A DNA stretch of 64,000 nt, taken from the NCBI GenBank assembly GCA_028285305.1, contig JANQPV010000013.1, positions 62,001-126,000 of the forward strand, read 5' to 3'. Source of the stretch: Alphaproteobacteria bacterium. GTDB lineage: Bacteria > Pseudomonadota > Alphaproteobacteria > SMXP01. Below are positions 1-8,490 of this stretch, piece after piece. The notes beneath the pieces were generated by a model that searched no databases, had not been told where the DNA came from, and saw only the letters and a program-made list of their open reading frames with translations. Numbering within the stretch: the first letter of the stretch is position 1; each line of letters starts with the position of its first letter. A program made the position numbers and the translations under genes.

Positions 1-62
1 TGTCTCGGACATATAATCATTATACCACTTTCTTTGGTAAAAGTGCAGACGATTAATGAGTC

Positions 63-293
63 TCAAGTTCGCTGGCGAAAAAAGTAATCAATCGCCACAC
101 CGAGAACCTTAGCCAACTCCCAAAGCTGCGCTGCGCCGATGCGGTTTTTACCGGTTTCGTATTTTTGGACTTGTTGGTAGCTCATCCCCAGAATCTTCCC
201 GAGATCACTTTGCGTAAGATTCAACTCTCGCCGCCGTTTTCTGATTCGCTTGCCGATAAAGCTATCAATCTTGTTCGGCGGCAAAAGGGGCAT
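63..293 (-). CDS. XRE-family helix-turn-helix regulator (short)
   Basis: A 76-residue protein that is almost entirely one XRE helix-turn-helix domain (about residues 13-70), with the pattern 'IGKRIRKRRRELNLTQSDLG' followed by a recognition helix containing SYQQVQKYETG. This resembles short alphaproteobacterial Cro/CI-like regulators, which are usually longer (about 130 residues), so the tail here is short. It starts one base after the resolvase stop on the same strand, so the two are very likely co-transcribed and it may regulate that operon. Targets are unknown. Confidence 0.8.
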   Translation of the reverse strand: MPLLPPNKIDSFIGKRIRKRRRELNLTQSDLGKILGMSYQQVQKYETGKNRIGAAQLWELAKVLGVAIDYFFRQRT

Positions 294-294
294 A

Positions 295-900
295 TTACAC
301 TAACTCCGCAAGTCCCGATCTCATCAGTGAGCGCCGCATCGTTGAATATGAGACATTATGCAACGCCGCGATTTGAGAGACGGACAGGCCCTGAGATATG
401 CTTAGCTCAATGGCTTTCGCAATATCGCTCGAATTCAGCTTGCATGGCCTACCGATTTGTTTGCCTCTCTGCCGCGCCGCTTCGATACCGAGAACCGTGT
501 TTTCGCGAATGAGATCGCGTTGGAATTCCGCGACGGATGCAAAGATGTGATAGATCAGCTTTCCACCGATTGTTGTCGTACTGATGCCCTCGCTCAAAGC
601 CTGGAAATGGATATCGTCGTTGCGAAAGCGCTTCAGGAGTTCAGCGAGATGATTGACTGAGCGTCCCAACCGACAGAGCTTGTACACGACGAGCATGTCT
701 CCAGGTTCAAGCGCTTTGAGAGCGTCGTCCAAACCAGGTCGTCGGAACCGGCTCCCGGATACACCATGATCTGAGAAAATCTGATCGCATCCCACCGCCG
801 ACAACGCATTAATCTGTATATCAAGTTTTTGATCCTTCGTTGATACACGGGCGTAACCGATGCGTTTGGCTCCATTAGTCAATTCGGGTCCGATCATCAT
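295..900 (-). CDS. small serine resolvase/invertase
   Basis: A 201-residue serine recombinase of the Tn3 resolvase / DNA invertase type. The catalytic motif YARVS is at residues 16-20 (Ser20 as nucleophile); further conserved motifs are VYKLCRLGRS and the EFQRDLIRENT segment leading into the long E-helix. The C-terminal 45 residues form a helix-turn-helix (SVSQIAALHNVSYSTMRRSL). The length is normal for the family. It is expected to cut and rejoin DNA at short paired sites, for example for dimer resolution or inversion. An inverted repeat just upstream is a candidate binding site. It forms an operon with the XRE gene downstream. Confidence 0.9.
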   Translation of the reverse strand: MMIGPELTNGAKRIGYARVSTKDQKLDIQINALSAVGCDQIFSDHGVSGSRFRRPGLDDALKALEPGDMLVVYKLCRLGRSVNHLAELLKRFRNDDIHFQALSEGISTTTIGGKLIYHIFASVAEFQRDLIRENTVLGIEAARQRGKQIGRPCKLNSSDIAKAIELSISQGLSVSQIAALHNVSYSTMRRSLMRSGLAELV

Positions 901-913
901 GACATTTCTCCAG

Positions 914-937
914 TTGCAAAAGTGATCGTTTTTGCAA
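914..937. promoter_or_regulatory. inverted repeat upstream of resolvase gene
   Basis: TTGCAAAA and TTTTGCAA face each other across an 8-base spacer, 14 bases upstream of the resolvase start. Position and symmetry suit a resolvase subsite or an operator for the XRE protein. Function is inferred only. Confidence 0.4.
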
Positions 938-981
938 GTTAGCGTTTTGGCCCCTTTTGCGTACGCGCTCTAAAATCAAAA

Positions 982-1392
982 TTGGCTCCTTCACTCACCT
1001 TTTGGGTTTCCATAGTTTCTTCGTTTCAATATGATCAAAAACGATCATTTAAGACGAACACGAAGCATCGATTGTTTGCAACCATTTGCCTTTTTTTGTT
1101 TGGATTCCATCCACAAGCTTCCGCAGACAAGTTTACCGGAGAGCAATTTTTGACGTGGTCAAGAGCGAGTCAGGACTCTCTGATTTCTACATCAATTATT
1201 ATGGCAGGGATTATTGCCGCGCAGGGTCGCAAGGACATCTCTCGCTGCATTGATGAATGGTACACGGGTGACGAGGCCATTCAGCAGCAACGTCATGGTG
1301 AAATTCTAGATTTGATCAAGAAGTATCCAGACTATCATCCGCAAGGCGCAATATTGACTCTCTTAAACTCGAAATGTGGTTCGATGTTCTGA
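982..1392 (+). CDS. putative exported protein, weakly Rap1a/Tai-like
   Basis: The frame is open for 136 codons, but the first codon is TTG and the true start is unclear; another TTG at 1072 would place the hydrophobic segment LFATICLFLF right at the N-terminus. That segment ends in an Ala-x-Ala-type site (QASADK), so a signal peptide is likely. The mature part has FTGEQFLTW, a CIDEWY segment, then KYPDYHPQG, ending in a cysteine. This spacing recalls the Rap1a/Tai family of small periplasmic immunity proteins, but the resemblance is by eye and weak. It is divergent from the resolvase and convergent with the next gene. Confidence 0.45.
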   Translation: MAPSLTFWVSIVSSFQYDQKRSFKTNTKHRLFATICLFLFGFHPQASADKFTGEQFLTWSRASQDSLISTSIIMAGIIAAQGRKDISRCIDEWYTGDEAIQQQRHGEILDLIKKYPDYHPQGAILTLLNSKCGSMF

Positions 1393-1405
1393 GCAGAATC
1401 TGCGA

Positions 1406-2143
1406 TCATTTGATCGGTATCAGTTTGATATCAGAGGTTGGCTCGATTGTGGATTCTTGGAGAGGCGTTACTTCATCATCTTTCTGCGAGATAGTGCCAA
1501 GTACTTCGTCGATTTTCTGTTCTGCCTCTTCAAGCTCCTCCATAGACATAGGATTATCCTCGTCGTCCAATCTGTCATGGATTCCACCAAGGTCGATCTG
1601 AACGCCGTGTAGCTCATCCAATCTTCTTTGAGCATCTTCCACCGCTTTTCTGCGAGCAAGATACTCTTCGTAAGTCACTGCGCCTTCTCTCCAAACAATT
1701 GATTGCGCTTCCTCATCGCCAACTTCGCGGCCATCGGCGGAGAAGATACGGCCTTGCTCATCCCGGAATACGGCAGTGCCGTCGGGAAGGCGGGATGCGC
1801 CCTTCAACGTTTCATCGAGTGCTTCCGTATGGTGATCAAACTGTTGGCGAGCTTCAGTAAGTGCGTTTTCGATCTCGATTTCCGCTTCACGAAGCGAGTT
1901 CGACACTCCATTGTAGAGGGCTTCATACTCAGGGTCTTTCAGCAACTGCTGCAATGACGTCAGAAACTCGATGGTTTCATCGTCACGCTTGCGCGATTGA
2001 GCAGTTTGGTCATCTCGGCTTTGGCCATTAAAGAACCTGGCGATTTTCGTTGATCGCCCCGCAAGCTCATTGGAGTAATCCGCGTATTCATGCTCGCGTC
2101 GCTTAAATGCGTCCGTATTGTCGGGATCGGTCTCGTCCACCAC
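1406..2143 (-). CDS. hypothetical coiled-coil protein of the element
   Basis: A 245-residue, strongly acidic and mostly helical protein without signal peptide or membrane segment. Residues about 55-115 and 155-215 read as coiled coil, rich in Glu, Asp, Arg and Gln. Between them is a short Gly-rich beta-like stretch (DGTAVFRDEQGRIFSADGREV), a pattern seen in cytoplasmic proteins of conjugative elements. I do not recognise a family. It is the only gene on this strand between the resolvase operon and 3,302. Confidence 0.6.
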   Translation of the reverse strand: MVDETDPDNTDAFKRREHEYADYSNELAGRSTKIARFFNGQSRDDQTAQSRKRDDETIEFLTSLQQLLKDPEYEALYNGVSNSLREAEIEIENALTEARQQFDHHTEALDETLKGASRLPDGTAVFRDEQGRIFSADGREVGDEEAQSIVWREGAVTYEEYLARRKAVEDAQRRLDELHGVQIDLGGIHDRLDDEDNPMSMEELEEAEQKIDEVLGTISQKDDEVTPLQESTIEPTSDIKLIPIK

Positions 2144-2490
2144 ACACCTCTGTTCTTATCATCTATCGACTTGGTGGACCGGACGGACAATCGCAATCGC
2201 CTAACGTACCTAGGCCACACCTAGAGCCAGATGGCACTTCGATGTGTGCCCATCCGGCCCATGAAGCCGAATGTACGCTTGGCAGGATTGCGATGGCCTG
2301 ACCGTATGAATTGGCATACGGATTTCCTGACTATCATTGTACCGTAAATCCCAATACGAAGCAAAAAAGTAGGGGGAACGGCCTCATTTACTCGAATCCA
2401 CACGATCGTATGATATGCTGATTTTTCTTGTTGACTAGGAATATAATCCTTAGACTGATCGTAAATTGATCAACACAAAGGAGTAAAAGT
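2144..2490. other. 347-base intergenic region
   Basis: No convincing gene. The right end holds the leader of the next gene, with a good ribosome binding site (AAAGGAG) and an imperfect palindrome around 2456-2472 (TGATC...TTGATCA). The rest shows no repeats or conserved structure that I can recognise. Both a minus-strand promoter (for 1406-2143) and a plus-strand promoter should lie here. Confidence 0.4.
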
Positions 2491-2901
2491 ATGAGTCAAT
2501 TTCTAACGATCAACAATGATGAGCTTGTTCCACTGTCCACAGTGAAACGCATCAGACCCGTTACCGCAGATGACCGCGAGGGTTTGCGCAAACTCGGAAA
2601 TCGGGTCGATGCAGACAGATTCAATGCGCGCATTGAATTCGCTGATGGGCGCCGAAACTACATCACGGAAACCGTAGACGACATCCGCAATCAGACGAAT
2701 CTGCTGCAGATAACGGACGATGCCTATGTGATCTCGGCCAATGTCACCAAAGCCCGCGATTTGACCGAGGCTGACATTACCAAAATGTCGGAGCGTATGG
2801 GCCGGCCGCTCAGCGGTGACTTTACTGCACAGGTCGACACCACGGCGGGTCGCGTCTTAAGCACTGTTCCAGCCCTCGAACTGATGAACGGTCTGAATTG
2901 A
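2491..2901 (+). CDS. hypothetical protein, paralogue of the 10,237 gene
   Basis: A 136-residue soluble protein preceded by AAAGGAG seven bases before the ATG. It is clearly related to the N-terminal two thirds of the protein at 10,237-10,899. Both share the opening 'xxxL(S/I)xVKRI..VT..(D/E)RE.L.KLG.RV.ADRF..RIE(F/Y)A.G...Y.TE', and later 'GR....DF...V.TTAGRVLST'. No known domain is recognised. A tight stem-loop follows, so it is probably transcribed alone. Confidence 0.7.
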   Translation: MSQFLTINNDELVPLSTVKRIRPVTADDREGLRKLGNRVDADRFNARIEFADGRRNYITETVDDIRNQTNLLQITDDAYVISANVTKARDLTEADITKMSERMGRPLSGDFTAQVDTTAGRVLSTVPALELMNGLN

Positions 2902-3301
2902 ACTTTTCCTCCGGGATACTTCAGCCTCTTCACCCCTTACTCCCGGAGTCCCCGAAGCGCGGTCGAAAGATCGCGCTTCTTCCATGTTGAGGTACTTATC
3001 ACCTACTAACTATGTCACACTCAAGAAATATAATCCGTACTAGATTCTCTTTGGTATGGGCGCACTAGGTACATAGTTTATGTAGGGGCTCGACAAAAAA
3101 ACCTAGCAGAATTATGACCACAGGCACTACGAGAGGAATCAAAATCAGCAGCCGGAGATTTGACCGTCCCTTTTTGTCGCCTAGCAACCAGTCGAGAAAA
3201 TCTAGGTGAATAGAGTCTGGCTTCTCTATCCAACACAAGCCAGGATCTTGCAGCGAAATTCGTGTGCACCAAACGGACTATCAATGACCTTGAAGCCGTA
3301 T
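2902..3301. other. 400-base intergenic region with terminator
   Basis: Holds the terminator-like stem-loop at 2954-2979. A 68-codon open frame on the minus strand (3078-3284) has no ribosome binding site and unconvincing composition, so it is not called. Nothing else is recognisable. Confidence 0.4.
2954..2979 (+). terminator. stem-loop after the 2,491 gene
   Basis: GAAGCGCGGTC and GATCGCGCTTC form an 11-base stem with one G-U pair around a GAAA tetraloop, followed by a short T/C run. It stands 53 bases after the stop codon and is a likely intrinsic terminator, although the T tract is weak. Confidence 0.6.
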
Positions 3302-3529
3302 CTAGTCTAACTTGCGCCTGCAGATTGGTTGAAGCAAGCTTCTGTCCTCGTCGTCAGGATTCTCTATGATCACAGTTTCTGCTTCATTCAAGATGCCGAG
3401 TTCTATCGCGAAGTCAATTAGCTCAGCAACTTGATACCGTTTCGCATTTTCAATGACTAGAACGGCAAGATAAGGTCTAATGGCCTCTTCGCTTTCTCTA
3501 ACACGATACAGATCTTGCATTTCTGACAT
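3302..3529 (-). CDS. hypothetical 75-residue protein
   Basis: A small acidic protein without membrane segment; the middle reads as helix (EEAIRPYLAVLVIENAKRYQVAELIDFAIELG) and the end is Arg/Lys-rich. A GAGG sits about 10 bases before the ATG. It is divergent from the XRE regulator at 3,622, with 92 bases between the starts, so that regulator may control it. I do not recognise a family. Confidence 0.5.
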   Translation of the reverse strand: MSEMQDLYRVRESEEAIRPYLAVLVIENAKRYQVAELIDFAIELGILNEAETVIIENPDDEDRSLLQPICRRKLD

Positions 3530-3621
3530 TGTTCAAAGAGCCTCAATGATCACTTATGTTCGAGATGGAAACTTAATTGGAAGTGCCCGGCTTGTAGTTA
3601 GCGAAAGTTGCAGAATTGCTC

Positions 3622-4164
3622 ATGACCAATGGTGTTCGTTTTGGCCAAATCATAAAGGAGAAACGAGGCATAGAGGGAATGACTCAGCAAGAATTGGCGG
3701 TCCGAGCTTTTGGTAACGAGAGCTATAAGACCACAATTTCTAAACTGGAGAACGGAAGGATCCTTAATCCCCATCAAAAAACAATCGACCGACTGGTTGT
3801 AGCTCTGAACATCCAAAAGGAAGAGCTTAGCGGCCCATTTAATGTAGACACGGTATGTGATTTCGTCCGCATGGGCCGGAATAAGAGTGTCGCTTTTGAA
3901 GTGACAATAAATGACAAAAAGGAAGTGGTGATTTTCCATGATCGCCCATGGAAGGTGCCTCTGAAAAGGGGAGAGTACTTTGCCGAAGACCGCGACTTCG
4001 TTTTTTGTGCGCAGACGGGGTCGAGACGTCCCCTATATATAAAAATAGCGCCACAGATACATAATTGTTTGATAGAACATGAACGAGTTTTGGTGGTTTT
4101 AATGTGTCCGGAAACCAACAGTCCGCTCGCTGGGGCTTATCTTCCTCTGAAAGTAATATGGTAA
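3622..4164 (+). CDS. XRE-family regulator with extra C-terminal domain
   Basis: A 180-residue protein. Residues about 5-65 are an XRE helix-turn-helix (FGQIIKEKR...MTQQELAVRA...TISKLENGRI). The remaining 110 residues form a beta-rich domain (VAFEVTINDKKEVVIFHDRPW...) of no family I know, possibly a sensor. ATG 3622 is chosen over the in-frame TTG at 3616. It faces the small gene at 3,302-3,529 and is among the most AT-rich genes of the window, as expected for a transferred element. Confidence 0.75.
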   Translation: MTNGVRFGQIIKEKRGIEGMTQQELAVRAFGNESYKTTISKLENGRILNPHQKTIDRLVVALNIQKEELSGPFNVDTVCDFVRMGRNKSVAFEVTINDKKEVVIFHDRPWKVPLKRGEYFAEDRDFVFCAQTGSRRPLYIKIAPQIHNCLIEHERVLVVLMCPETNSPLAGAYLPLKVIW

Positions 4165-4322
4165 TCAATCCGCTTGCAGAGTTGCGTAGTGAAATACTAT
4201 TAGTCACTGGCGTACTCAAGCAAATCAGCACCATCACTCTATTTCCTTTGACATTTTAGTCAATTCCCCGAAAATTGGGCCCAATATGTTGAGTTTGCCA
4301 TCTTGCTCGATAAGTTAAGTCT

Positions 4323-4757
4323 ATGACGAAGAAAAAATCTGCCTCGACAAAGTCCAACAAGAAACTGAAAAGTCGCACCGGATTGGTCGCCGGCGAAGAC
4401 AAAGATGCAGTTATCACCAGAACTGGCAACAAGCGCAGAGTTATTCGTACACAAACGAAAAGTGGACAGCCTACGGATCAAAATGCCAAAATAGATGGAG
4501 ATGTTAATGATCCAATTGTTGAGGCGTTATTGAGGCCAAAAAGAATTTATAGAAAATCAGGTTCCGAAGAACTCAAGGACGTCAATCGGAAACCAACAGA
4601 TGAAGTGAACAAGTTAACCAAGAAACTCACGCCTAGGGTCTCCGATGACCATGTGAAGCTCTTCAATAAGTGCGTTGAGCGCAGCGAAAGTGGCCGAAAG
4701 GCACTGGAACGAGCGGTTGAGTTACTTGCAGATGAGCTGGGACTCGAAAAACTATAA
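4323..4757 (+). CDS. basic hypothetical protein, possibly DNA-binding
   Basis: A 144-residue protein with a Lys-rich, disordered N-terminus (MTKKKSASTKSNKKLKSRTG) and a helical C-terminal 45 residues (PRVSDDHVKLFNKCVERSESGRKALERAVELL). The helical end could be a ribbon-helix-helix-like or relaxosome accessory fold, but that is a guess. No clear Shine-Dalgarno is seen. The stop is followed by a 214-base gap before the membrane-protein operon. Confidence 0.55.
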   Translation: MTKKKSASTKSNKKLKSRTGLVAGEDKDAVITRTGNKRRVIRTQTKSGQPTDQNAKIDGDVNDPIVEALLRPKRIYRKSGSEELKDVNRKPTDEVNKLTKKLTPRVSDDHVKLFNKCVERSESGRKALERAVELLADELGLEKL

Positions 4758-4971
4758 TAGTGGGCCCACTTTTATCTTGAAGCCTCCCGTAGTCTGTGTA
4801 AATGTCATGTCACGGTGTAAGTCGTTGGCCACGTCTTATTCAGAGCTAGCCAGATGAGTCGGCATTAGACGGATCATCTGACGGCGATTTCTTGAAAATA
4901 TCAAAGCGAGCGTTCGCTTAGTTTTACCCCGTTATCAAGCGTGCGATTGCGCATGCATGAAAGGAAGTCGT

Positions 4972-5598
4972 ATGTCTACAAATCAAAGCACTACGGGCGC
5001 TTCGACGTCCAACGTGACTTCACTTCCGACGAAGAGTAAGTCGGACAAGTCGAAGCGAAATTTGCTTCCGCTGTTAGGCGTGTTGTCACTGGAAGGCAAT
5101 TTGTTGTTTGTCATGGCCGGGATCATGGCCGGAGTGATCACCGCCTATAATACCGATCCCGTGCCGGTCCTCTCTTACTTCTTTGAGAATTTGTTCATCA
5201 ACGATGCTTTGGGTGGACTGGCGGCGCTGGTTGTTGTCGCAACGCCCGTGGCCGTTTTCAAGGCAGCGCACTCTTCCACCATCCTGCAAAACCCGATTGG
5301 CTTTTTTGAAGAAAGCAAGCTCAATTGGCTGTGGTTTGGATTGGCTGCATTGGCCTTGGCATTTGTTGGAGGTACGGAGTTTTTCGCGCTGTATGTGAAG
5401 GCAAAGCAAGCACTCGATCTGGCACCGGCTATGTGTCCGACACCGCCTGGTTTCTGTGTGCAAGCCGAATTAGATCACACACGCACCGAACTCGAAAATC
5501 AGGTGAAAAACGCGCCGTACATCGCCGGTTTCTTCACGCTGATCAACATGACGCTTGGCTTCTTCACCGCCAGCATTCTCCATAAACTCGAAAAATAG
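4972..5598 (+). CDS. polytopic membrane protein of the element
   Basis: A 208-residue protein with a Ser/Thr/Lys-rich cytoplasmic start and about four membrane segments (near residues 38-58, 72-95, 113-136 and 178-200). The loop between segments three and four carries two cysteines (MCPTPPGFCVQ), which may form a disulfide outside the cytoplasm. ATG 4972 is chosen because AGGAAG lies just upstream; an in-frame ATG at 4957 lacks this. It is the first gene of a tightly packed operon running to about 10,900. I do not recognise a family. Confidence 0.65.
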   Translation: MSTNQSTTGASTSNVTSLPTKSKSDKSKRNLLPLLGVLSLEGNLLFVMAGIMAGVITAYNTDPVPVLSYFFENLFINDALGGLAALVVVATPVAVFKAAHSSTILQNPIGFFEESKLNWLWFGLAALALAFVGGTEFFALYVKAKQALDLAPAMCPTPPGFCVQAELDHTRTELENQVKNAPYIAGFFTLINMTLGFFTASILHKLEK

Positions 5599-5609
5599 GG
5601 AACAATCCA

Positions 5610-6332
5610 ATGAGGACAATCCGTTCAACAATTGCTTGCGCTTTGATGTTTCTTGTTAGCAACTCGATCGCGTCGGCAGCGCCGTGGTCAAAAACGCCGC
5701 AAGCAGTCTATGTCATCTTCTCAAACAATGAAGGGCTTTATGTATCCGATGAGCACGAAATCATGGCTCAAAAGGCTGTCCATGAAACTCTGATGATAGA
5801 GCGCCAAGACGCAAAGCTTGGCAATCAAAACCGCTTAATTCGTGTGCATCTAACAACACATAGTACGGATGTTGCGTTTTCGGGCACCGCACATGATCTC
5901 GAAACCAAAGGGGGCCATCTGAGTGAGCGCCTTCAAACGATGGAGGCCCGCTGTGCGGATTACCATCGCACTCTTGAGAACGTCTTGCGTGATATCCGTC
6001 TCAACGGCCACACCAAGGCACGAATTGTCGTTATTGGTTCGCTGATACATGTGGCGGCACCCTGTGAAGAGATTGTTGAAGTCACACTTCCACAGCCACT
6101 TACGAAGGAGTTTCCGCTGGCAACAATTCTCGATCACCTTGATCATGCTCAAATCAGCTTTCAAATGGTGCACCCGGAACAATCGCAGGAATTGTGGACT
6201 TATATTGAGCGCAACAATCTTGTTACGGAGAGCCACAAAATCGAAATCCTAGTTCCGGATGAAGTGCGGACTCGGATCAGGTTTGACGCCTATTACACCT
6301 CTCTTCAAAATTCGGAGGTTGCAGAGAAATGA
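5610..6332 (+). CDS. exported protein, possibly VWA-like fold
   Basis: A 240-residue protein with a clear signal peptide (MRTIRSTIACALMFLVSNSIASAA). The mature part alternates strands and helices: AVYVIFSNNEGLY, then a long middle helix with one Cys, then KARIVVIGSLIHVAAPCEE. This resembles a Rossmann/VWA-like fold but lacks the DxSxS metal site. It starts 11 bases after the membrane protein and overlaps the following VWA gene by four bases, which suggests translational coupling and a shared periplasmic role. Confidence 0.6.
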   Translation: MRTIRSTIACALMFLVSNSIASAAPWSKTPQAVYVIFSNNEGLYVSDEHEIMAQKAVHETLMIERQDAKLGNQNRLIRVHLTTHSTDVAFSGTAHDLETKGGHLSERLQTMEARCADYHRTLENVLRDIRLNGHTKARIVVIGSLIHVAAPCEEIVEVTLPQPLTKEFPLATILDHLDHAQISFQMVHPEQSQELWTYIERNNLVTESHKIEILVPDEVRTRIRFDAYYTSLQNSEVAEK

Positions 6333-7396
6333 GGCCTTTCCTTGCATTCGCAGCTCTCGGCATGGCGCTTTGTGTCACGCCGGGTGCCTACGCCCAAATC
6401 ACCTTTAACTCGACCTTAGAGCAGGATGAGCCCATCAAATATAAGGTGTTTTCTGTCAAGGAGTATTGGGAGCAGCTCCAAGTTTTAAAAACACAGCAAG
6501 GCTCTGCCGCTCTTTCAAACATGCATCACGATCAGACTTCCGGCATCACCGTTATTGCCGATGAGGGAAAGATCAGCATTCAGAATGTGACCCGGAATGA
6601 TGGTAGCACCGCCTATATTGTTGATGTGTTCGATGATCAAGGCAACCAAATGACCTTCGATCAGAACTCTTTGGAGTTACGTGATGATGACGGTAATGCA
6701 ATCGCTTTCTCTCTAAAACCTTATGAAGAAGCAGATGTACTGGCATCCGTGACGCTCTTGCTGGACGTATCCGGCAGTATGCAAGATGTGTTGGGGCAGG
6801 TTGTCACAGACTCTCACTATCTGCTCGATCATCTCCCGGAGAGCCTATCATGCCGGATTGGCGCCTTTAATGAACATACATGGTGGAACGCGACGGAATA
6901 CCGTCCGTGCACATCGGATAATGCAGGTTGGTTCATGGTTGAGGCTAGAGGTGACACCAACATATTCAGTGCTCTCGATCACACGTATTGGAATTTGGCG
7001 CATCGCACAAAGGACCACATTCAAAGTCTTATCGTCCTTACCGACGGGATGCCTTCTGATATGGATAATCGTGTTAACGCGGTTAAAGGCAAACGTGATG
7101 TGCACACAACATTCATCTGGCTCAAAGAACCGCACCCGGATGCGAAAGAGTGGTTTGCACCAGTAGCTGATCACTTCGTATCCGACCCAGAAGGTGCGAT
7201 TACCCATCTTCAACAGTATTTTTCCGTCTTTGCAGAGAGCATCAATGATCAGAAGGTGATCGTTATAGAAGAGGCAGAGGAGTCGAAGCCGCCCGTGAAA
7301 CCGTGCTGTGACCAGAATAGCACTCTTCTTCACCTCAAAGGCTTCGACCTGAAAGCACCCCTGCAATCAGTAGTAGGAAGAGAATTAGATCAATGA
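6329..7396 (+). CDS. exported von Willebrand factor A domain protein
   Basis: A 355-residue protein with signal peptide (MRPFLAFAALGMALCVTPGAYA). Residues about 140-300 are a VWA domain with an intact metal-dependent adhesion site: DVSGSM near residue 149, the GDTN threonine near 212, and VLTDGMP near 235. An N-terminal beta-rich part and a C-terminal tail with CC flank it. Such domains bind protein partners outside the cytoplasm. The ATGA overlaps with the genes before and after place it inside one operon with the coupling-protein halves; a role in cell contact or in transfer is inference. Confidence 0.75.
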   Translation: MRPFLAFAALGMALCVTPGAYAQITFNSTLEQDEPIKYKVFSVKEYWEQLQVLKTQQGSAALSNMHHDQTSGITVIADEGKISIQNVTRNDGSTAYIVDVFDDQGNQMTFDQNSLELRDDDGNAIAFSLKPYEEADVLASVTLLLDVSGSMQDVLGQVVTDSHYLLDHLPESLSCRIGAFNEHTWWNATEYRPCTSDNAGWFMVEARGDTNIFSALDHTYWNLAHRTKDHIQSLIVLTDGMPSDMDNRVNAVKGKRDVHTTFIWLKEPHPDAKEWFAPVADHFVSDPEGAITHLQQYFSVFAESINDQKVIVIEEAEESKPPVKPCCDQNSTLLHLKGFDLKAPLQSVVGRELDQ

Positions 7397-7527
7397 GTGA
7401 AAATTGCAGTGAGGGAGACGCAGTTACCATCGAACAGCGGAAGTTCTCGCATTCTCTCCGGTTCATCGTGGACATTGGTACAGCGACGCAGACGGCTGAG
7501 GCGTCCCGGCAGGAGTCCTCACCATGA
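7393..7527 (+). CDS. small 44-residue protein between VWA and coupling protein
   Basis: Its ATG overlaps the VWA stop (ATGA) and its own TGA overlaps the ATG of the coupling protein. This double overlap is the main evidence that it is translated. The product is soluble (MSENCSEGDAVTIEQRKFSH...) with no recognised domain. A longer open frame starting at 7,397 in another phase is a shadow. Confidence 0.5.
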   Translation: MSENCSEGDAVTIEQRKFSHSLRFIVDIGTATQTAEASRQESSP

Positions 7528-8474
7528 ACACCTCAACAGCTCGTCACCAACCCGGACGGCCATTCATACTAACTCTGGGCGTGACTATCGCAGCGGGATA
7601 TGTGCTGCAGACCAGTGGCCCGATTGTTCTTGGTCCGCACATTCAGCCTGTTCCGGCAGTTTCCGCAGCCATTCTAGCGATAGCCGGGTTCAAGTTGTTG
7701 GCCGATCTGTTGTGGTTGCTGGGTACGCTGCTTTCTTGGCTGCAAGCCGTCATGCCGACCGGGCTTAAGGGCACGTCGGGGCTTATCAAATCCCTACGCG
7801 AGCTCAAGGATGAGCTCATTGAGAATGGGAGAGGTCAGTATTGGGGGTTCTTTAAGGGCCGGGAAGTTATCAGCGATACGCAAGCAGTTAGTGTTGTCGT
7901 TGGAACAACGGGCAGCAATAAGACGACCGGTATGGCCCTCCCCAACGCATTATCCATCAGGGACGCAAAAGTCATTTTCGACTTCAAGGGCAGTTCAACG
8001 TGCCAGCTAGTGAGACCGTTGCGCGAACGTGGCGAGCGTGTCCGTATTCTGAACTTCGCGGATAAGTATAAAGACATATTGGGCGAGACCAACCATTATA
8101 ATCCGATGTGCGTCATAACGGACTGTTTTGGGCGCCCAGGCGGACTGCTCGAAGTCAATGAAATCCTGGAAGAAATGGCCCACCAAATCCGGCCCAATCC
8201 CAACTCCGACGGTAGCGGAGGTGAAAATGAATATTTCTATAACGGCAGCCGCTCACTGATCGAATTCGTAATTCTCACATGCTGTCTCATCGACGGTGAA
8301 GAGGCCACGCTGGCCGATGCACTCAATCTGTTGATGAACCGAGAGTCTTTGCTTCATCACGCGCTTTGGGCCTGCGGCAAACTTCCGCTCGAGCCGGAAA
8401 ACCCGCCTCATTCTGACACTACGCCTGAGGGTGATGAAGCAGCCCTCGACTTGTCTTCAGATACCGTTCACTAG
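7524..8474 (+). CDS. TraG/VirD4-type coupling protein, N-terminal half
   Basis: A 316-residue protein with two N-terminal membrane segments (about 12-36 and 44-75) and the first part of the AAA+-like core: a P-loop VGTTGSNKTTG at 126-136, where the usual GK pair is NK, and the conserved VIFDFKGSS at 150-158 (VxDxKGE in the family). The family is normally one protein of 600-700 residues that feeds the relaxase-DNA complex to the secretion channel. Here the reading frame ends at 8474 and the rest is in a second frame. Either the protein works as two chains or the gene is broken. Confidence 0.8.
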   Translation: MNTSTARHQPGRPFILTLGVTIAAGYVLQTSGPIVLGPHIQPVPAVSAAILAIAGFKLLADLLWLLGTLLSWLQAVMPTGLKGTSGLIKSLRELKDELIENGRGQYWGFFKGREVISDTQAVSVVVGTTGSNKTTGMALPNALSIRDAKVIFDFKGSSTCQLVRPLRERGERVRILNFADKYKDILGETNHYNPMCVITDCFGRPGGLLEVNEILEEMAHQIRPNPNSDGSGGENEYFYNGSRSLIEFVILTCCLIDGEEATLADALNLLMNRESLLHHALWACGKLPLEPENPPHSDTTPEGDEAALDLSSDTVH

Positions 8475-8490
8475 GAAATAGACCAGTCTT

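Noticed and set aside
2428-2446. TTGACT and TATAAT promoter-like boxes
   Set aside because: The spacing is about five bases, far from the 16-18 needed.
3078-3284. 68-codon minus-strand frame
   Set aside because: No ribosome binding site, and the composition does not look like a protein.
7397-7768. 123-codon plus-strand frame
   Set aside because: It overlaps the coupling-protein start in another phase; the 44-codon frame with double ATGA overlaps explains the region better.
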